Below are positions 1 through 11,139 of a stretch of DNA of 64,000 nucleotides, in pieces. Below the pieces are notes generated by a model. That model searched no databases. It was not told where the DNA came from and worked only from the letters and a program-made list of their open reading frames with translations. A program made the translations under genes and the position numbers. The stretch is from Cycas panzhihuaensis (lineage: Eukaryota; Cycadophyta), in the NCBI GenBank assembly GCA_023213395.1, contig CM041465.1, positions 120,287,741-120,351,740 on the forward strand, written 5' to 3'. Each line of letters starts with the position of its first letter. Positions within the stretch are counted from its first letter, which is position 1.

Positions 1-639
1 GATTAAGAGACATGATATTCTAGCTTTTAAAATGCTCATTAAAGGACAAATAAGTTAAGGTCAATAATAACCTTAATCAATAAAAGATGTATCAATTTTT
101 GATTCTAAAAGATTTTATCTAGGAGCGATGGCTGAAAGAGGATAATATTAGCTTGGATAAACCAAATAGAGAAAAGAGAAATTAATATATTTCATTTTAT
201 TTTTATGTGAAGCAGTTGGAAAATTAATGATCTAGAGGGCCCTTAACACTTGATTTAGGAGATGATTTGGAGCTATCTTGACAAGATACCAGTTACAGGA
301 GGTGGAGACACAAATGATGGAGCAAAGAGCTAAATATCTGGTAAGTCTCTCTTACAAGTATATTTTTTTAATTAAATTTTTTTGAGTAAAAATATGATAA
401 TACAAAATGGAAAACATAGGAATAATGTTAAAAACACGATCAAATTTAAAAAAATGTGATTTAATAGTTTAACACAAGAATTACAATATCACATTTTTAA
501 TAAGTAAATCATATTTTTTACTATGTTATCATATATTTTAGTGGATAGTTACATTTTTTATTATCTTGTTGTATTTTTTGTTTTAAAAGAAAAAAAATAA
601 AAATAAAAGTCTTTTAAAAAGTCAAAATTAGAATCTAAC
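1..639. other. AT-rich flank of decayed antisense ORF
   Basis: No gene is recognised here. By position it belongs to the 3' part of the minus-strand Tat-like element. A good plant splice-donor match (CTG|GTAAGT) sits near 340 on the plus strand, so an upstream exon of the plus-strand ORF starting at 640 is possible. No convincing acceptor with a polypyrimidine tract was seen, so this is not called. Confidence 0.3.
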
Positions 640-1835
640 ATGATTGATTTTGATGTGATGTAGCCTCTAGAGAGGGTAGATATTAGGGACAATGAGGGAT
701 GAACAATTAGAGAGTTAATCAGTTAATTGACCGTGGAGGATTTTGCCCTATTGAGGGCATGTAGTCTATCCCAAGTGAGTGGATCAACCTAATTAGTGGA
801 GTATGAGATCCTACATGATTTTATTAATTGTTAGATACCAAGGAAGAATGTATTCAGAGTACGAGAGATAAGAGATATATAGATCACTCTTAGGGATATT
901 GGGAGGATATTAGGGATTAGTTGGCATAAGAAGATGATTAAATTGAATAGGGTGATTAACGATGAGTCATAAGAGGTGTGTATCTAATATTTAATTGGCT
1001 TTGTTAATCTATTTAGTCCTCAGAAGATATCTATTAAGGCAATGAGGACAATAGAGGGGATTCCTATCATATGGAAGATCATTACCCTTATTGTCATTTT
1101 TAGTATTACTAGGACCTAGAATTTCATCGAGGTTCCAACACAGTGGGTAAGAGTAACTAGGAGATGTGAGCAAGGTGTCAAGATAAATTAGGGGTAATAT
1201 ATAGTAGACAATACGTGCTTTCAATTATCCCAAAATATGAGGTAGGGTAGGGAGGTTTTTCTTATAGTTCTATTTTAATGTATTGGTTATATGACTACAT
1301 CCCATTGATGAGGCCAGGTGGAGCACCAAGAGAGTTAACCATTATGGATATAGGAATGAACTAATGGTATATGAGAGCTCATATTCATAATATAATAGTT
1401 ATTATAGTGAAGACTATATGTAGTCCTCTACTGATCTGTATGATCAGGAGACAACTAGTAGAGGATTTATATGAGGGGTTGTCTATATGGAGCAATGATG
1501 AGGTTGATGCAATTGAGATGGAACTAGTAGGAGAGGCTCTTATTGTTAGAGGAGGAAGAGGGAGAGAGAGAGGGAGAGGAGGTAGAGAAGGAGGAAATAA
1601 TAGACAACATCATACTGGTCAAGGTGGAAGAGAAGAGGCATTGACCATTGGAGGAGGGAGAGGAGGTAGGGATGTGCTTTAGGTAATATGTGGAGATAGA
1701 GAGGAGGTAGGGATGGAGTTGATGGATGGGTAGGGGAGAGGAGGTGATGGGAGCAGATGAAGAGAGAGGGAGCCTCCCCAAGAGCCTCAAGGAGAGGGAT
1801 TTACATAGTCAGAAGAGGAGATGGTAGTAGAGCCA
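640..1835 (+). pseudogene. Decayed plant-mobile-domain-like ORF antisense to the Tat-like element
   Basis: From the ATG at 640 one frame can be followed for more than 200 codons to about 1,290. It is interrupted almost only by stops at positions that look like former Gln or Trp codons. It contains VFRVREIRDI, then ITLRDIGRILGIS, the strand-turn-helix pattern seen in plant mobile domains (MAIN/MAIL family). NFIEVPTQWVRV lies further on. In another frame a Gly/Arg/Glu-rich tail (about 1,540-1,680) has RGG-like repeats. Antisense extra ORFs between pol and the 3' LTR are known in Tat-branch elements, and this ORF has that position and orientation. The spacing of its blocks matches the intact protein encoded at 31,812-33,497. 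The family call is by pattern only. An unrelated captured plant gene is the main alternative. Confidence 0.5.
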
Positions 1836-3297
1836 GTGGGAGGATGACAACCAACAATCATATTAATTAATATATGTTTTAAACATATTCGATTATTTCT
1901 TTTAGATTATCTACCCTTTATACAGAAGATTGATCATGATTTATATATTTTTTATGGATAGGTGAGGAGAGCCTAACTCTTACAAAGGTTAGGAGGATGC
2001 TCCATTTGATCTTCCCCTATGCATCCACATTGGAAGAGCCTTCATTGTAAAACATCATTGATCCTACACTATTAGGGAATTATATTGAGTATTTTAGTCC
2101 TATATTATAGGCTTGAGACATGATTTAGGATATGATGATGGAGTTGAGACTTTGAGAGTTAGAGCTCAAGATGGTAGAGGATGAGTGATGTTATCTACAG
2201 AGGATGATATTAGTACAGGCTGAGGGACAAGTTACTCCATTTGAGAGCACCACATTTTAGTAGGAAAAATATTGTCCACCATGTAGAGAGTCGACACATG
2301 GATAGATTCCAGATAGAGGAGAGAGAGTGGAGCTAGGAGGACAGGATAGGTCTCATCAGAGCTCATGGAGATGAGTGTATTTTTATATATAGAGAGGAGA
2401 TAGGAGGGAGATACGAGGTATTTTATGAGCCTCAAATATTGTATCATAAGTTGAATAATGGTAGATATATTATATTTGTATCATAACCCTCATATATATA
2501 TATATATATATATATATCGATCATCTTTTCTTCATAACTTCAGTAATAAATATGATGTATGATTAACTTTAAACTCATTCCCCCCTTTGATTCCTCTTTT
2601 ATAGATTGTATATGATATACGTTCATTAGTGTGAGGATCTATAAAAACATACAAAAGTTTTTTTTTTCTTGTTTTATCTCTTTTTTTATTTTTTATGATT
2701 TTATAATTTTTAAAATTTTTTATTAATATGTATAGAATAGTTTATGCTCATTCTAGACTATAAAAAGGTCTTAAAGCAGAAAAAATCATAAGTAATGATA
2801 GAGAGAAGAAAATAGATAAAAAGATAAAAGGGAGTAGATGGAAAAGATTAATAATTCTATTCTAAAAAATGTAAAACCACTTAAAAATTGAACGGTAATA
2901 AGTTTATAAAAATAAAAGATTGAATAATATAAGTCCCTCTAAAAGAAAAACTTATATAATTTGCATCACACTAAGGATAGATTATATAAGCATAGACTAA
3001 AATCCATATTCATATAATATATCTTAAGACAAACATGTTGTTTATAGAATGAAATACTAATTTCACTAAATAAATAATTAGTTTCTTGAGTATATTTATC
3101 TTTTCTAATACTTTATTTTGTCCTTAAACCTATGATCCTAACTTTCACATTACTTAAACTCTTATCCTGAAAAACCATAGTTTATACTCTTTATGGAGTG
3201 GTAGTTTATACTCATTCTGGAATAGGGTGTCCCCAACAAAAAATGAGAGTTAACCAAAATAATCATCCAAGATAAAAGATACTAGAGCATTAACTTT
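1836..3297. other. AT-rich spacer with (TA)n microsatellite
   Basis: No gene is recognised. It includes a (TA)n run at about 2,493-2,518. A short phrase, tagtttatactcattct, recurs in variants near 2,737, 3,177 and 3,207, and once more near 14,850 in the same host element. The stretch 2,160-2,450 has a plus-strand reading that might be a further exon of the decayed ORF upstream, but nothing recognisable was found in it. Confidence 0.4.
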
Positions 3298-3302
3298 AGT
3301 AT
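3298..3302. repeat. Target-site duplication of element A, left copy (agtat)
   Basis: The five bases agtat directly precede the left LTR and recur at 13,473-13,477 directly after the right LTR. This is the length expected for an LTR-retrotransposon integrase. Confidence 0.9.
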
Positions 3303-3584
3303 TGAAGTCATTAGGGACAGAGCAAAACACTATATGATATCCATATTAATAAAATTTTAGTATAATGGCAGTGTTAATAAATAACTTTGGATAAAATGTC
3401 ACTTATTTATAGTTGGGAGGTTGGAAAGGAACCCACCATCAACCAACACTTTTGAAATTTAAAAAAATAATATAAAATATGTAACTTACGACTATTGGAG
3501 GTTATTGGTAGCTATTGATAGCTTATGAAGACCCAATGCCACTATGCATACTTAATAATTAAGAAATAAGCATTAACTCCAACA
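3303..3584 (-). repeat. 3' LTR of element A
   Basis: It starts TGAAGTCATTAGGGA and ends CTCCAACA. It aligns by eye along its length with 13,166-13,472, for example the blocks around tagttgggaggtt and gcatact. It is followed inside the element by the pyrimidine-rich ttctcctct, the complement of the polypurine tract. Confidence 0.85.
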
Positions 3585-3596
3585 TTCTCCTCTATA

Positions 3597-4373
3597 ATAG
3601 TTATTTTATAAAATTCCAAGATTATCTCTAAACTTGTAAAACTTAAACCTTTGAAGAACCTTAGGAAAGATAGTTGTTGCTTGTTCCTTTGCTTTGTAAT
3701 AGGTCAGTTTAATATCACCATTTTGTATTGATTCCTTTGTAAAGTTTACCTCTTTAAGAGTGTGAGGCTCATATGGTTCTTAAACTTGGCTTAATTGGAA
3801 AAAATAGACCATATTGGAGGGTGTGAGTATTCTTTCAAGGTTGATGCCAAATATATTTATTGGGTGACCTTTGTCTTTCTTAAATTTTACCTTGTAGTGA
3901 TCATCTACATTGTCAGAGTCGTTTAGGTCAATGGTACATATAATCTTGTTATCATGTTCCAACATCTATCCCATTGATAGTAGGTCTTCATGCAATATAT
4001 TGTCAATGTATCTAGTTTTATTTAATTTAGTCGTGATAAAGACATTCTCTTTTTCAATAGTTGTGGCTCCCCCATGAATCATTTACAAGGTGTCGCATGT
4101 GTCCTCTCGGGTAGTCACTCCACTTATACTAAAGAATATGTGGTTATCCAAGGTACAAAATATTAATGCTAATGCTCCATTATCTTTTTTTACACTTTCT
4201 TTAAAGGTTTGTTATGCTTCCAAGGTAGCATTATCACCTAAGTCATTGTAACTATCCTTCACAAATTACCAAAGATTTTTAATAATAAAAAATAGTTTCA
4301 TCAATTTACTCTAAAGTGGAAAGTTAGTTCCATCAAATATAAGTATACTTATATTACTGAGATTTATCGCCAT
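3597..4373 (-). pseudogene. Gag-like ORF of element A (copia-type Gag), decayed
   Basis: The minus-strand reading starts at an ATG near 4,373 and gives an N-terminal FDGTNFPL, the entry motif of copia-type Gag (UBN2 family), with the following Trp turned into a stop. Then come ALALIFCTLDNHIFFSIS and a middle part ending near 3,780. A basic C-terminal end around FKFYKFRDNLGIL runs almost to the polypurine tract. The same blocks in the same order occur in element B at 50,600-49,900 (LALIFCTIDNTIFTSVSE; YKYYKFKEKFEDL). Gag packages element RNA into virus-like particles. Without its own pol the element must have depended on enzymes supplied in trans. Several in-frame stops make this copy dead. 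Confidence 0.75.
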
Positions 4374-4974
4374 TATGTTTCAAAAAATAAAGTTTCATTT
4401 AAATGTTTCAAAAGTATAGTTTTGAAATAATGTGTCCTATTAACTAGAAGATTTCTAGGTTCTCAGTTTATGGGTCTCCAAGGAAGCCTTTAGTTACTAT
4501 TCCGTTTAATGGTGCTTGCCCACAAGTGGTAAATAAGGGGTCCAATATATCTGTATGTGAGTGCTAGGCTCTATATACCTTAATACGCAGGCTGCAAAGA
4601 AGGTACATGACACCCTTTACTTATTTATCCACCTGCATTAGACTTATGCATAGCAACAAATATAGTGGTAATGGATTTACAAACAAATGCACTTATCACT
4701 CTCGGTCCAGCCTGGTCTCTAAACTCTGAAAAGAAAGGTTTACTCCACCTCAACCTGCCACTGTATGCACCTGATAGCCAATGACATTTCTCATCTAATA
4801 TAAGTAGGCCAAGGGTGTGTGTAGGGTGGTAACTTCAAGGGTTATAACCGTTCCCCTTACAAGGCTAGAAATAGGGTGTTATTTTAGAAATTTGTCTTGT
4901 TCAATGTAAAAATATATCTTATATGTGGTCTTATTTAGCAAATAAGGTTCCTTCTTAATTAATAAATGAAAAAT

Positions 4975-4991
4975 AACTTGAAATGAACCTC
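4975..4991. repeat. LINE target-site duplication, left copy
   Basis: The 17 bases aacttgaaatgaacctc, plus up to three T that merge with the poly-T tract, recur exactly at 11,120-11,136. This is a typical target-primed reverse-transcription duplication. Confidence 0.93.
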
Positions 4992-5191
4992 TTTTTTTTT
5001 TTGATCAGGTAAAATGAATTAAAGGGGTTTTAACTGGGTCCCCAAACCCGATACATCATAGCCGGATGGCAAAGAAAGGGAAAAGAAAAACTGACCATGA
5101 CAGGCCCATGGTCTAACCCAAGATAATATCTTCACCCTCGGACTACGCCTTCAATCTTCATCTGATTACCTCTCCCATATGTACATCTGCC

Positions 5192-8100
5192 CTAACCAAT
5201 CTCAATAACTCCATCGGGAAGTCCTCTTTCCAAACTTTTGATCTTTTGTTTGTCACTACCAATTTGCCAACCAATCCGCCACCGCATTGCCATCCCTAAA
5301 GGTGTGATGGATCTGAACCTCCGCCTGTCTCTCAAAACATCCTTGGCATCCTCGAAGATATCCGAGTTCTCCCAACCCGAGTCCATTTCCCTTTCAAGCA
5401 TTTGATTACGTACATAGAGTCACCCTCTATTGTCACCTTTTGAACATTATCCTCTTCCAAAATAGAGGTGGCCCTCAAAGATAGCCGGAACTCGACTTTA
5501 CGGTTCGATTGAATCCCCAAGTATTCCGCAAAGGCCCATCTCACGTTTCCTTCATGATCCCTGCATAGGCCCCCTCCTCCCGCCTCCCCGGTTGCCTTCA
5601 TTGCGCCATCAAAATTGACTTTACCCAAGATCCATCCGGAGGATGCCACTTGACTTCTCTTCTTCTATTTTTGGCTCCCTCCCTGGGCACTATACCCCAT
5701 TCTCTAATGATATCCTCTTCATCTCTAGGTATCCTATCCTCCTTTGGTCTTTCCATCATTTACGAGATTGCCTTCCGATTTTAACCACCACCATCTGACT
5801 ATCTTTTTCTTTTCCTTCAAATATCCTTCTGTTTCTTTCTTTCCAGATAAGCCAAGAGCCTACAAAGGATCATCTTCCAAAGCCCGGAAAGGGATTTGCT
5901 CTTGAAAGGCGATGTCCATGCAGCCACCTTGCTCACCTAAGGAATATGAAGAGACCTGTGCTATCCCCATCCCACCCGGATGACATTCCAAATCCCTACG
6001 AATAAGGACAAGGATGCACAAGTGGTCCGTGGTTTCCACTTCCATCTTGCACATCACACATCTACTCGCCAACCGGACGCCTCTTGAGAGGTTGTCCAGG
6101 TGTAAGTAGTTTGTTTGAAGACATATCCACCGAAAGCTGCAATTTTGGGAGGATCCCTAACTTCCGCACCTCGGCCAACCTATCATTCCTTTCCCACCCC
6201 TCACCGCTCATCCTTATGTCATAGCCCGCTTTGACGGTAAGAACCTCTCACGAGGAAGGCCACACCAAGGTATTCGGGCCCATCCTCCTCGGAATATACC
6301 GCTTATCTAGAATCTCTTTCACCCCGAGGATCTCCTCCCGAGACCGTGTGGACTTCCTCGAACGATCTCCACCTCCTATCCTTACCATGGCCAATCCAGT
6401 AATTCTTGACCAAAAAGCCATAGCGATTTACACATGCTCTCCTCAGAGTTCCGATATTAGGCAAATCCTCAAGCTTGAAGGGACCGCACCACCTGTCTTC
6501 CCAAAACCTTATGCTTTCGCCATCTCCCAGCTTCCATCGCAAACCTTTGCAAAGGAGGGGCCTCGAGGACCTAATGGCTCTCCAAACTTGGGATCCCTCC
6601 CGGCAAAGCTCCTCCTCCATCAGAAATTGCTTGTCCCCCAAATACTTCCTTGCAATAAGCTTACCCCAGGTCGAGCCGACTTCTTTGGATAGCCTCCAAC
6701 CCGTCTTAGCCAAAAGGGCTTCATTGAAGTATCCCAGTCTTCTAATATTGAGACCTCCGACCCACTTAGGTCTGCAGACCTTTTCCCATGACACTAAGTG
6801 GAATTTCCTTTCTTCACCGCCCAAAGGAATCGTTTCATAATTCCTTCCAGCCGCTTATGACCCTTTCCGGATTTTAAAACCGACATCCGAAGACAGGAAT
6901 ACTTTGCAGAGAGGCCACCAACAATTGAATTTTCCCCACTAAGGAGAGCCCCTTTTCCAACCCGGCCACTTCCCTTGAATCTGCTAACTTTTGCATCCCA
7001 CATATCCTTCCCCATCCTACCGGTGAAGAGAGGCATACCAAGATAAGAGCTAGGAAGGGTACCTCTAGCCATCTCCAAAAGCTGCAGATCTTACCTTGAA
7101 GTCTCTCAAGTGTTGATAAAAAGGCTGAGCTTTTGTTCAGATTTATTCTTTGGTTTGTAGCCTTTTCATACGCCTGAAGACCCATTTTTAGACCCTTGGC
7201 CTCCTCAAGGAGGCCTTACAAAGGAAAATATTGTCATCATCAACGAACTGATGAAGCACTATGTTGTCAAGGTTAGAGGAGGCCTTCAATCCCATGATCC
7301 TCCCAATCCTCTGAGCTTCCATCGCCGCCTCTACCTAGCATCTACGCCATTATAATAAATGTAAAGGGGGAGAGGGGGTCACCTTGCCTCAGACCCCTCG
7401 CTCCCACAAAGAAAGGGGTCGATCTCCCGTTAATCAATACTGAAAAGGAAACTCTGGAGATACAGCACCTCATCCACTCCCTCCATATCAGCCCAAACCC
7501 AAAGGCCTCAAGGCACTCCAACAAGCAGTCCCAGGCCACCCGATCGTAGGCCTTAGACATATCTGCTTTTGACAAGCATTCCGGCTTCCTGCGTTGCATC
7601 GTCGAGTGCAAGGTTTCATGAACAATTATAATGCCATCCGCAATTTGTCTGCCTTTGACAAACCCATCCTGGTTTGGGGATATGATGTCCTAAGATATCG
7701 CTTCAGCGATTCGCCAAAGACTTTTGCAAATATCTTATATTTCACGTTACATAGTGATCGACGGCCTCAAGTCTTCCATGCTATCCACACCTCCTTCTTT
7801 GGAATCAATGCCAAAATGTGGCTCGCCATTCTTTCGTGTGCGCTCGGAAGAATTGTTAAGCGCCCATCAAATCATCCTTAATTATCTCCCAATATTCCTG
7901 GAAGAAACCTAGGGGGAAGCCGTCCTACTGAGCTTTATCTCGGCCCATCTTGAATAAGGCCTTCTCCACCTCCTCCTGGGAAAAAGGTTCTACCAATTTA
8001 TTATTTTGGTTCTCATTAATCAATTTCGGGATGTGATGTAGGAGTGCCTCCCTAAGGACGGGATCTTGACATCCCAGCTCTGAAAATAACTCCTTGAAAT

Positions 8101-9281
8101 GTTCCATAGCAATACCCCCGATCTGATCCTCCGCTCACACAACCCCATCCCCGCCCGAATTTTAGAGATCCTCATGAGCCCTATGTCTCATAGTAGACAT
8201 ATGGAAGAATTTCGTGTTTCTGTCCCCCTCTCTTATCCATTGCTCTCTAGATTTTTGTTTCCAGAAAATCTCCTCTCTGGCCAGCACCTCCTCAAATCTC
8301 TTGGAAGTCGAAAATTCCTTGTGATCCAAATCCTGGGATCTACCCTCCCTCTGAATACTCAACTCTATATCTTTTAATTCCTCCAACAGAGCACCCTTAT
8401 GTTCAAAAATATTCCCAAAGACCTCTTTGTTCCAAACTTTGATTTGAGTCTTTATCGACAATTCAGCCTCGAAAATCTAAACATGGCACATCCACAGACT
8501 GAATACCCCACCATTCCTTGATCCTCTCTCTCAGGTCTGGATGTTTACGCCACATGAGCTCAAACGAAAAGGCGCCTTTGAAAAAGCGGAGAAGACCCTC
8601 CAAAATAAGAGGAGTATGATCCGGCCGGTTCTCGGAAGGGCCTCGACAACACCTTGAAATGGCATGCCCATTCATAGTTTATGAGCATCCTATCCAATCT
8701 GCCTGTCAGATATGATTATGCCCTAGCCTCCTGTTTGACCATGTGAACCTCCCTCCCTTAAGAGGAACATCCATCAGGCCCCCATATTGCATGAAAACAC
8801 CGAGATCAGTCATACCGGACCATCCCCTTGTCCACCCTTCTTCTCTTAGGCACGGAGGGAGTTAAAATCCCCGCTACCGCCCAAGGCCCAACCCAATCTT
8901 TATGGGCCTCCAACACACCTTCCCATAATCTCTTCCTACCCTCAGCCGTATTAGGGGCATAGATGTTGGTGATCCTATACTCCTTGTTAGTAGATGTACT
9001 AACCAAATTTCACAAAGGAGGAAGTGTTCGCCTACACACCTCCCAACCTTTCCATCTTTTAGATTCCACGGTGAGGCCGCCCTCCGAACCTACCGAGCCT
9101 ACACTGCCTTCCCCTTTCCACTCCTCCAAATCTTATTCAAGACCTCCGCTTCCTTGATCACCTCCACTTTGGTCTCCCCGCAGAGTACAATATCGACCTC
9201 GCACCTAATCCTAATCTCTTTAACCAATCTTTGCTTGGATGGGGCATTTAGCCCCCTAATATTCCAAGAAAGGATCTTCAT
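5192..9281 (-). pseudogene. LINE ORF2: endonuclease, reverse transcriptase, RNase H (frameshifted)
   Basis: It starts at the ATG of MKILSWNIRGLNAPSK (9,281), the classic apurinic-endonuclease N-terminus, with the catalytic-site GETK following and NIYAPN near 8,960. The GDFN motif is broken by a one-base loss near 8,870. RT follows: [13 protein letters not shown] near 8,200, DMSKAYDRV near 7,550, [11 protein letters not shown] near 7,370, and the FVDD active site at 7,236-7,247. There is a stop plus frameshift between the last two. A Cys-rich CVMCKMEVETTDH (zf-RVT type) lies near 6,050. The RNase H part (5,649-5,256) has the VNFDGA Asp, the VEFR Glu, the EGDS Asp and a final GNAVADWLAN in another frame. 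The protein would nick and copy RNA at the target. It is dead because of at least three frame breaks. Confidence 0.9.
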
Positions 9282-9320
9282 GGAAGACTCTCATCCTTTT
9301 CTACTCGAGGTTGGGACCTT

Positions 9321-11096
9321 CTAAAGCCCCCTCCTTCGTGCTCGGTGCCCCGTGTCTATCCGGACTTGAGTTTCTTTCTCCCTTGTAGCCTTTCTTGGGG
9401 GTCTACCCACCTTCCTCTCCACCCCATAATCTGGGACCTTTCTAGTATCTGATTTGGTGCATTTAGATACCCATTTATGTATCCCTCCACCTCTGCTCAA
9501 GTCTGATCCTTTCGCCCCACCTTCTCCTCCTCCTTCACCCACCGTAGCTGCCTGTTTCTCCTCTTGGTTCTGCTCTTTCAGCGTCCCCTCCTCGGGTTCA
9601 GAAAAGTAGTCCTCCAAATCCCAGTTTATGTTCTTGGCCGCCAGCTTCCTCATCCACCGGGCCCCGATATCACCTTCCTCCCGAATCCGATCCGAGTCTC
9701 TGGTCCCTCCACACTTTGGGGATTACAACATTCTCCTCGCCTTTAGATTTTCCTTTACCATTCCAATTCCTTTTGGATCTCCTCCTCCTCCTGCAGATTC
9801 CTCAAGACCACCGATTCGCTTCTATTTCGTGAGACAAATCCCAAAGAGAGGTCTCTCCACCGTCTCCGCATATCATGAGGCAATTCCTCAACAATATTCC
9901 CTTTATCTTCTGCGGTGTCAACCTCATCCGATCTACGGCTTCCTCTTATTACCTTCCGCCTCATCCTCCTCAATGGAATACCGGCATTGAAAGGGAGATG
10001 CCCCTGATCTTACACTTTGTGCACCGAATGTATCCACCTCATAAAATAATCCTTGTTTAATGGACAATCCGTCCGACTCGACTCAATCTCATCCGAAGCT
10101 CATCATCAAGCTTAGCCAAAGACACAAAATCGGCATTCATCAATCTAGATTTGTGTTTAGTGGTGAATCCACCGCAAGAAGAGGCCCTATCATCTTGGCC
10201 GTCCCTTTAACCGCCTCGGTTCCAAAATGTAAGGGAGCCACGAGTTGTACCCAAACCGGGGCTTGTTTAACCATTGGGATCACGGTCAAAACCCGTGCCA
10301 TTTTTCCAATGTCATGGCCTTTCTTCCGAACATCCATGGAGATTTCAATAGAATAGGGATCATGTCTTCCGGCTTAAAACCTAAGCAGAACACACCCTTA
10401 GGCATTGCCATAACTTGGACAGATTTCTAGTCTTCCATTTGTGTCTTATCCACTCCCTAATAGTGTCCAAACTCGGCTCGGGACCCGAGAACCTCCCTAC
10501 CAGTTTGTTCTCCCAATCTTGAATAGTTCTTTCGATTACTTCTTTAGGTATTTTTAGTTTAAACTGCTTCCGATTTTTATTGGTGAAATGTCTACTTCCT
10601 CATGGTATCCATTATTCAAAACTTGCAGATAGGTCCTCCCGATGGAGAGGATTGAGATTGATTCAAAGAAGACGCATCATAATAATGTAAAAACCGAACT
10701 CGTGCAAACTAGATAAAACAACACCAGCTCACCATTGAGCACCACCGATGTCCCTTAGGGTTGAAAATCGCCTGATCACCCAACCGGTTCGTCCTTTCTC
10801 ACCCTCGCCTCAAGAACACCGCCAACATTGGCCACCTTCTCTCCTCTGATTGCCACCACCGCCCCGTTCTGAAAATAATCACCCTTAGCCCTCACTGCAG
10901 GCGGCTGTGGTCTACCAATCGTGGAAGCGCCTCTTTCTTTGCGTCGACCTCCCTCCGACTGCCAACTAACCCGTCTGTCCTTGCTATTGCTCTGCGTGAT
11001 GGGTCACGCCATCTAAGCAACTCATCTGGGGGGACGCCTGGTCTTGCCCCACGCCTGGAACCCTAGCCACGGCCGTCTGGCCGCTTCGTCTTACCA
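9321..11096 (-). pseudogene. LINE ORF1 (DUF4283-like Gag with decayed zinc knuckle)
   Basis: The first ATG is near 11,096. Around 10,500-10,150 the reading gives LVGRFSGPEPSLDTIREW, then MPKGVFCLGF, then APVWVQLVAPLHF, the order of blocks in the DUF4283 domain of plant LINE Gag proteins, joined across frameshifts near 10,390. A CTKC half-knuckle lies near 10,030, but the His and last Cys are in a shifted frame. The C-terminal part (9,653-9,321) is charged, with a Gly-rich and a Pro/Arg-rich stretch, and ends 40 bases before ORF2. ORF1 proteins bind element RNA. It is broken in several places. Confidence 0.75.
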
Positions 11097-11119
11097 TCGC
11101 GCCTTGGCGGCAAAGACTC

Positions 11120-11136
11120 AACTTGAAATGAACCTC
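11120..11136. repeat. LINE target-site duplication, right copy
   Basis: This is an exact repeat of 4,975-4,991, here at the 5' end of the minus-strand LINE. The element A sequence continues after it. Confidence 0.93.
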
Positions 11137-11139
11137 TTT

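Larger units (their letters stand above)
4992..11119 (-). mobile_element. Near full-length L1-clade LINE nested in element A
   Basis: On the minus strand: a short 5' end at 11,119, ORF1 (11,096-9,321), ORF2 with endonuclease, RT, zinc-binding region and RNase H (9,281 to about 5,192), a short 3' UTR, and a poly-A tail seen as 11 T at 4,992-5,002. Both ends are fixed by the 17-20 bp duplication. The DNA is clearly richer in GC and CpG than everything around it, so it inserted late relative to its host, although several frameshifts and stops already inactivate it. A C-terminal RNase H is a known property of a plant L1 branch. Confidence 0.92.

Noticed and set aside
1524-1790. Ser/Pro-rich minus-strand ORF
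   Set aside because: It is the complement of the Gly/Arg/Glu-rich purine tract on the plus strand.
6231-6840. Plus-strand ORFs of 121-153 codons inside the LINE
   Set aside because: They lie antisense to the RT thumb and connection region of LINE ORF2; composition explains their length.
9564-10430. Plus-strand ORFs opposite LINE ORF1
   Set aside because: They are shadows of the GC-rich minus-strand coding region; no plant domain and no start context.
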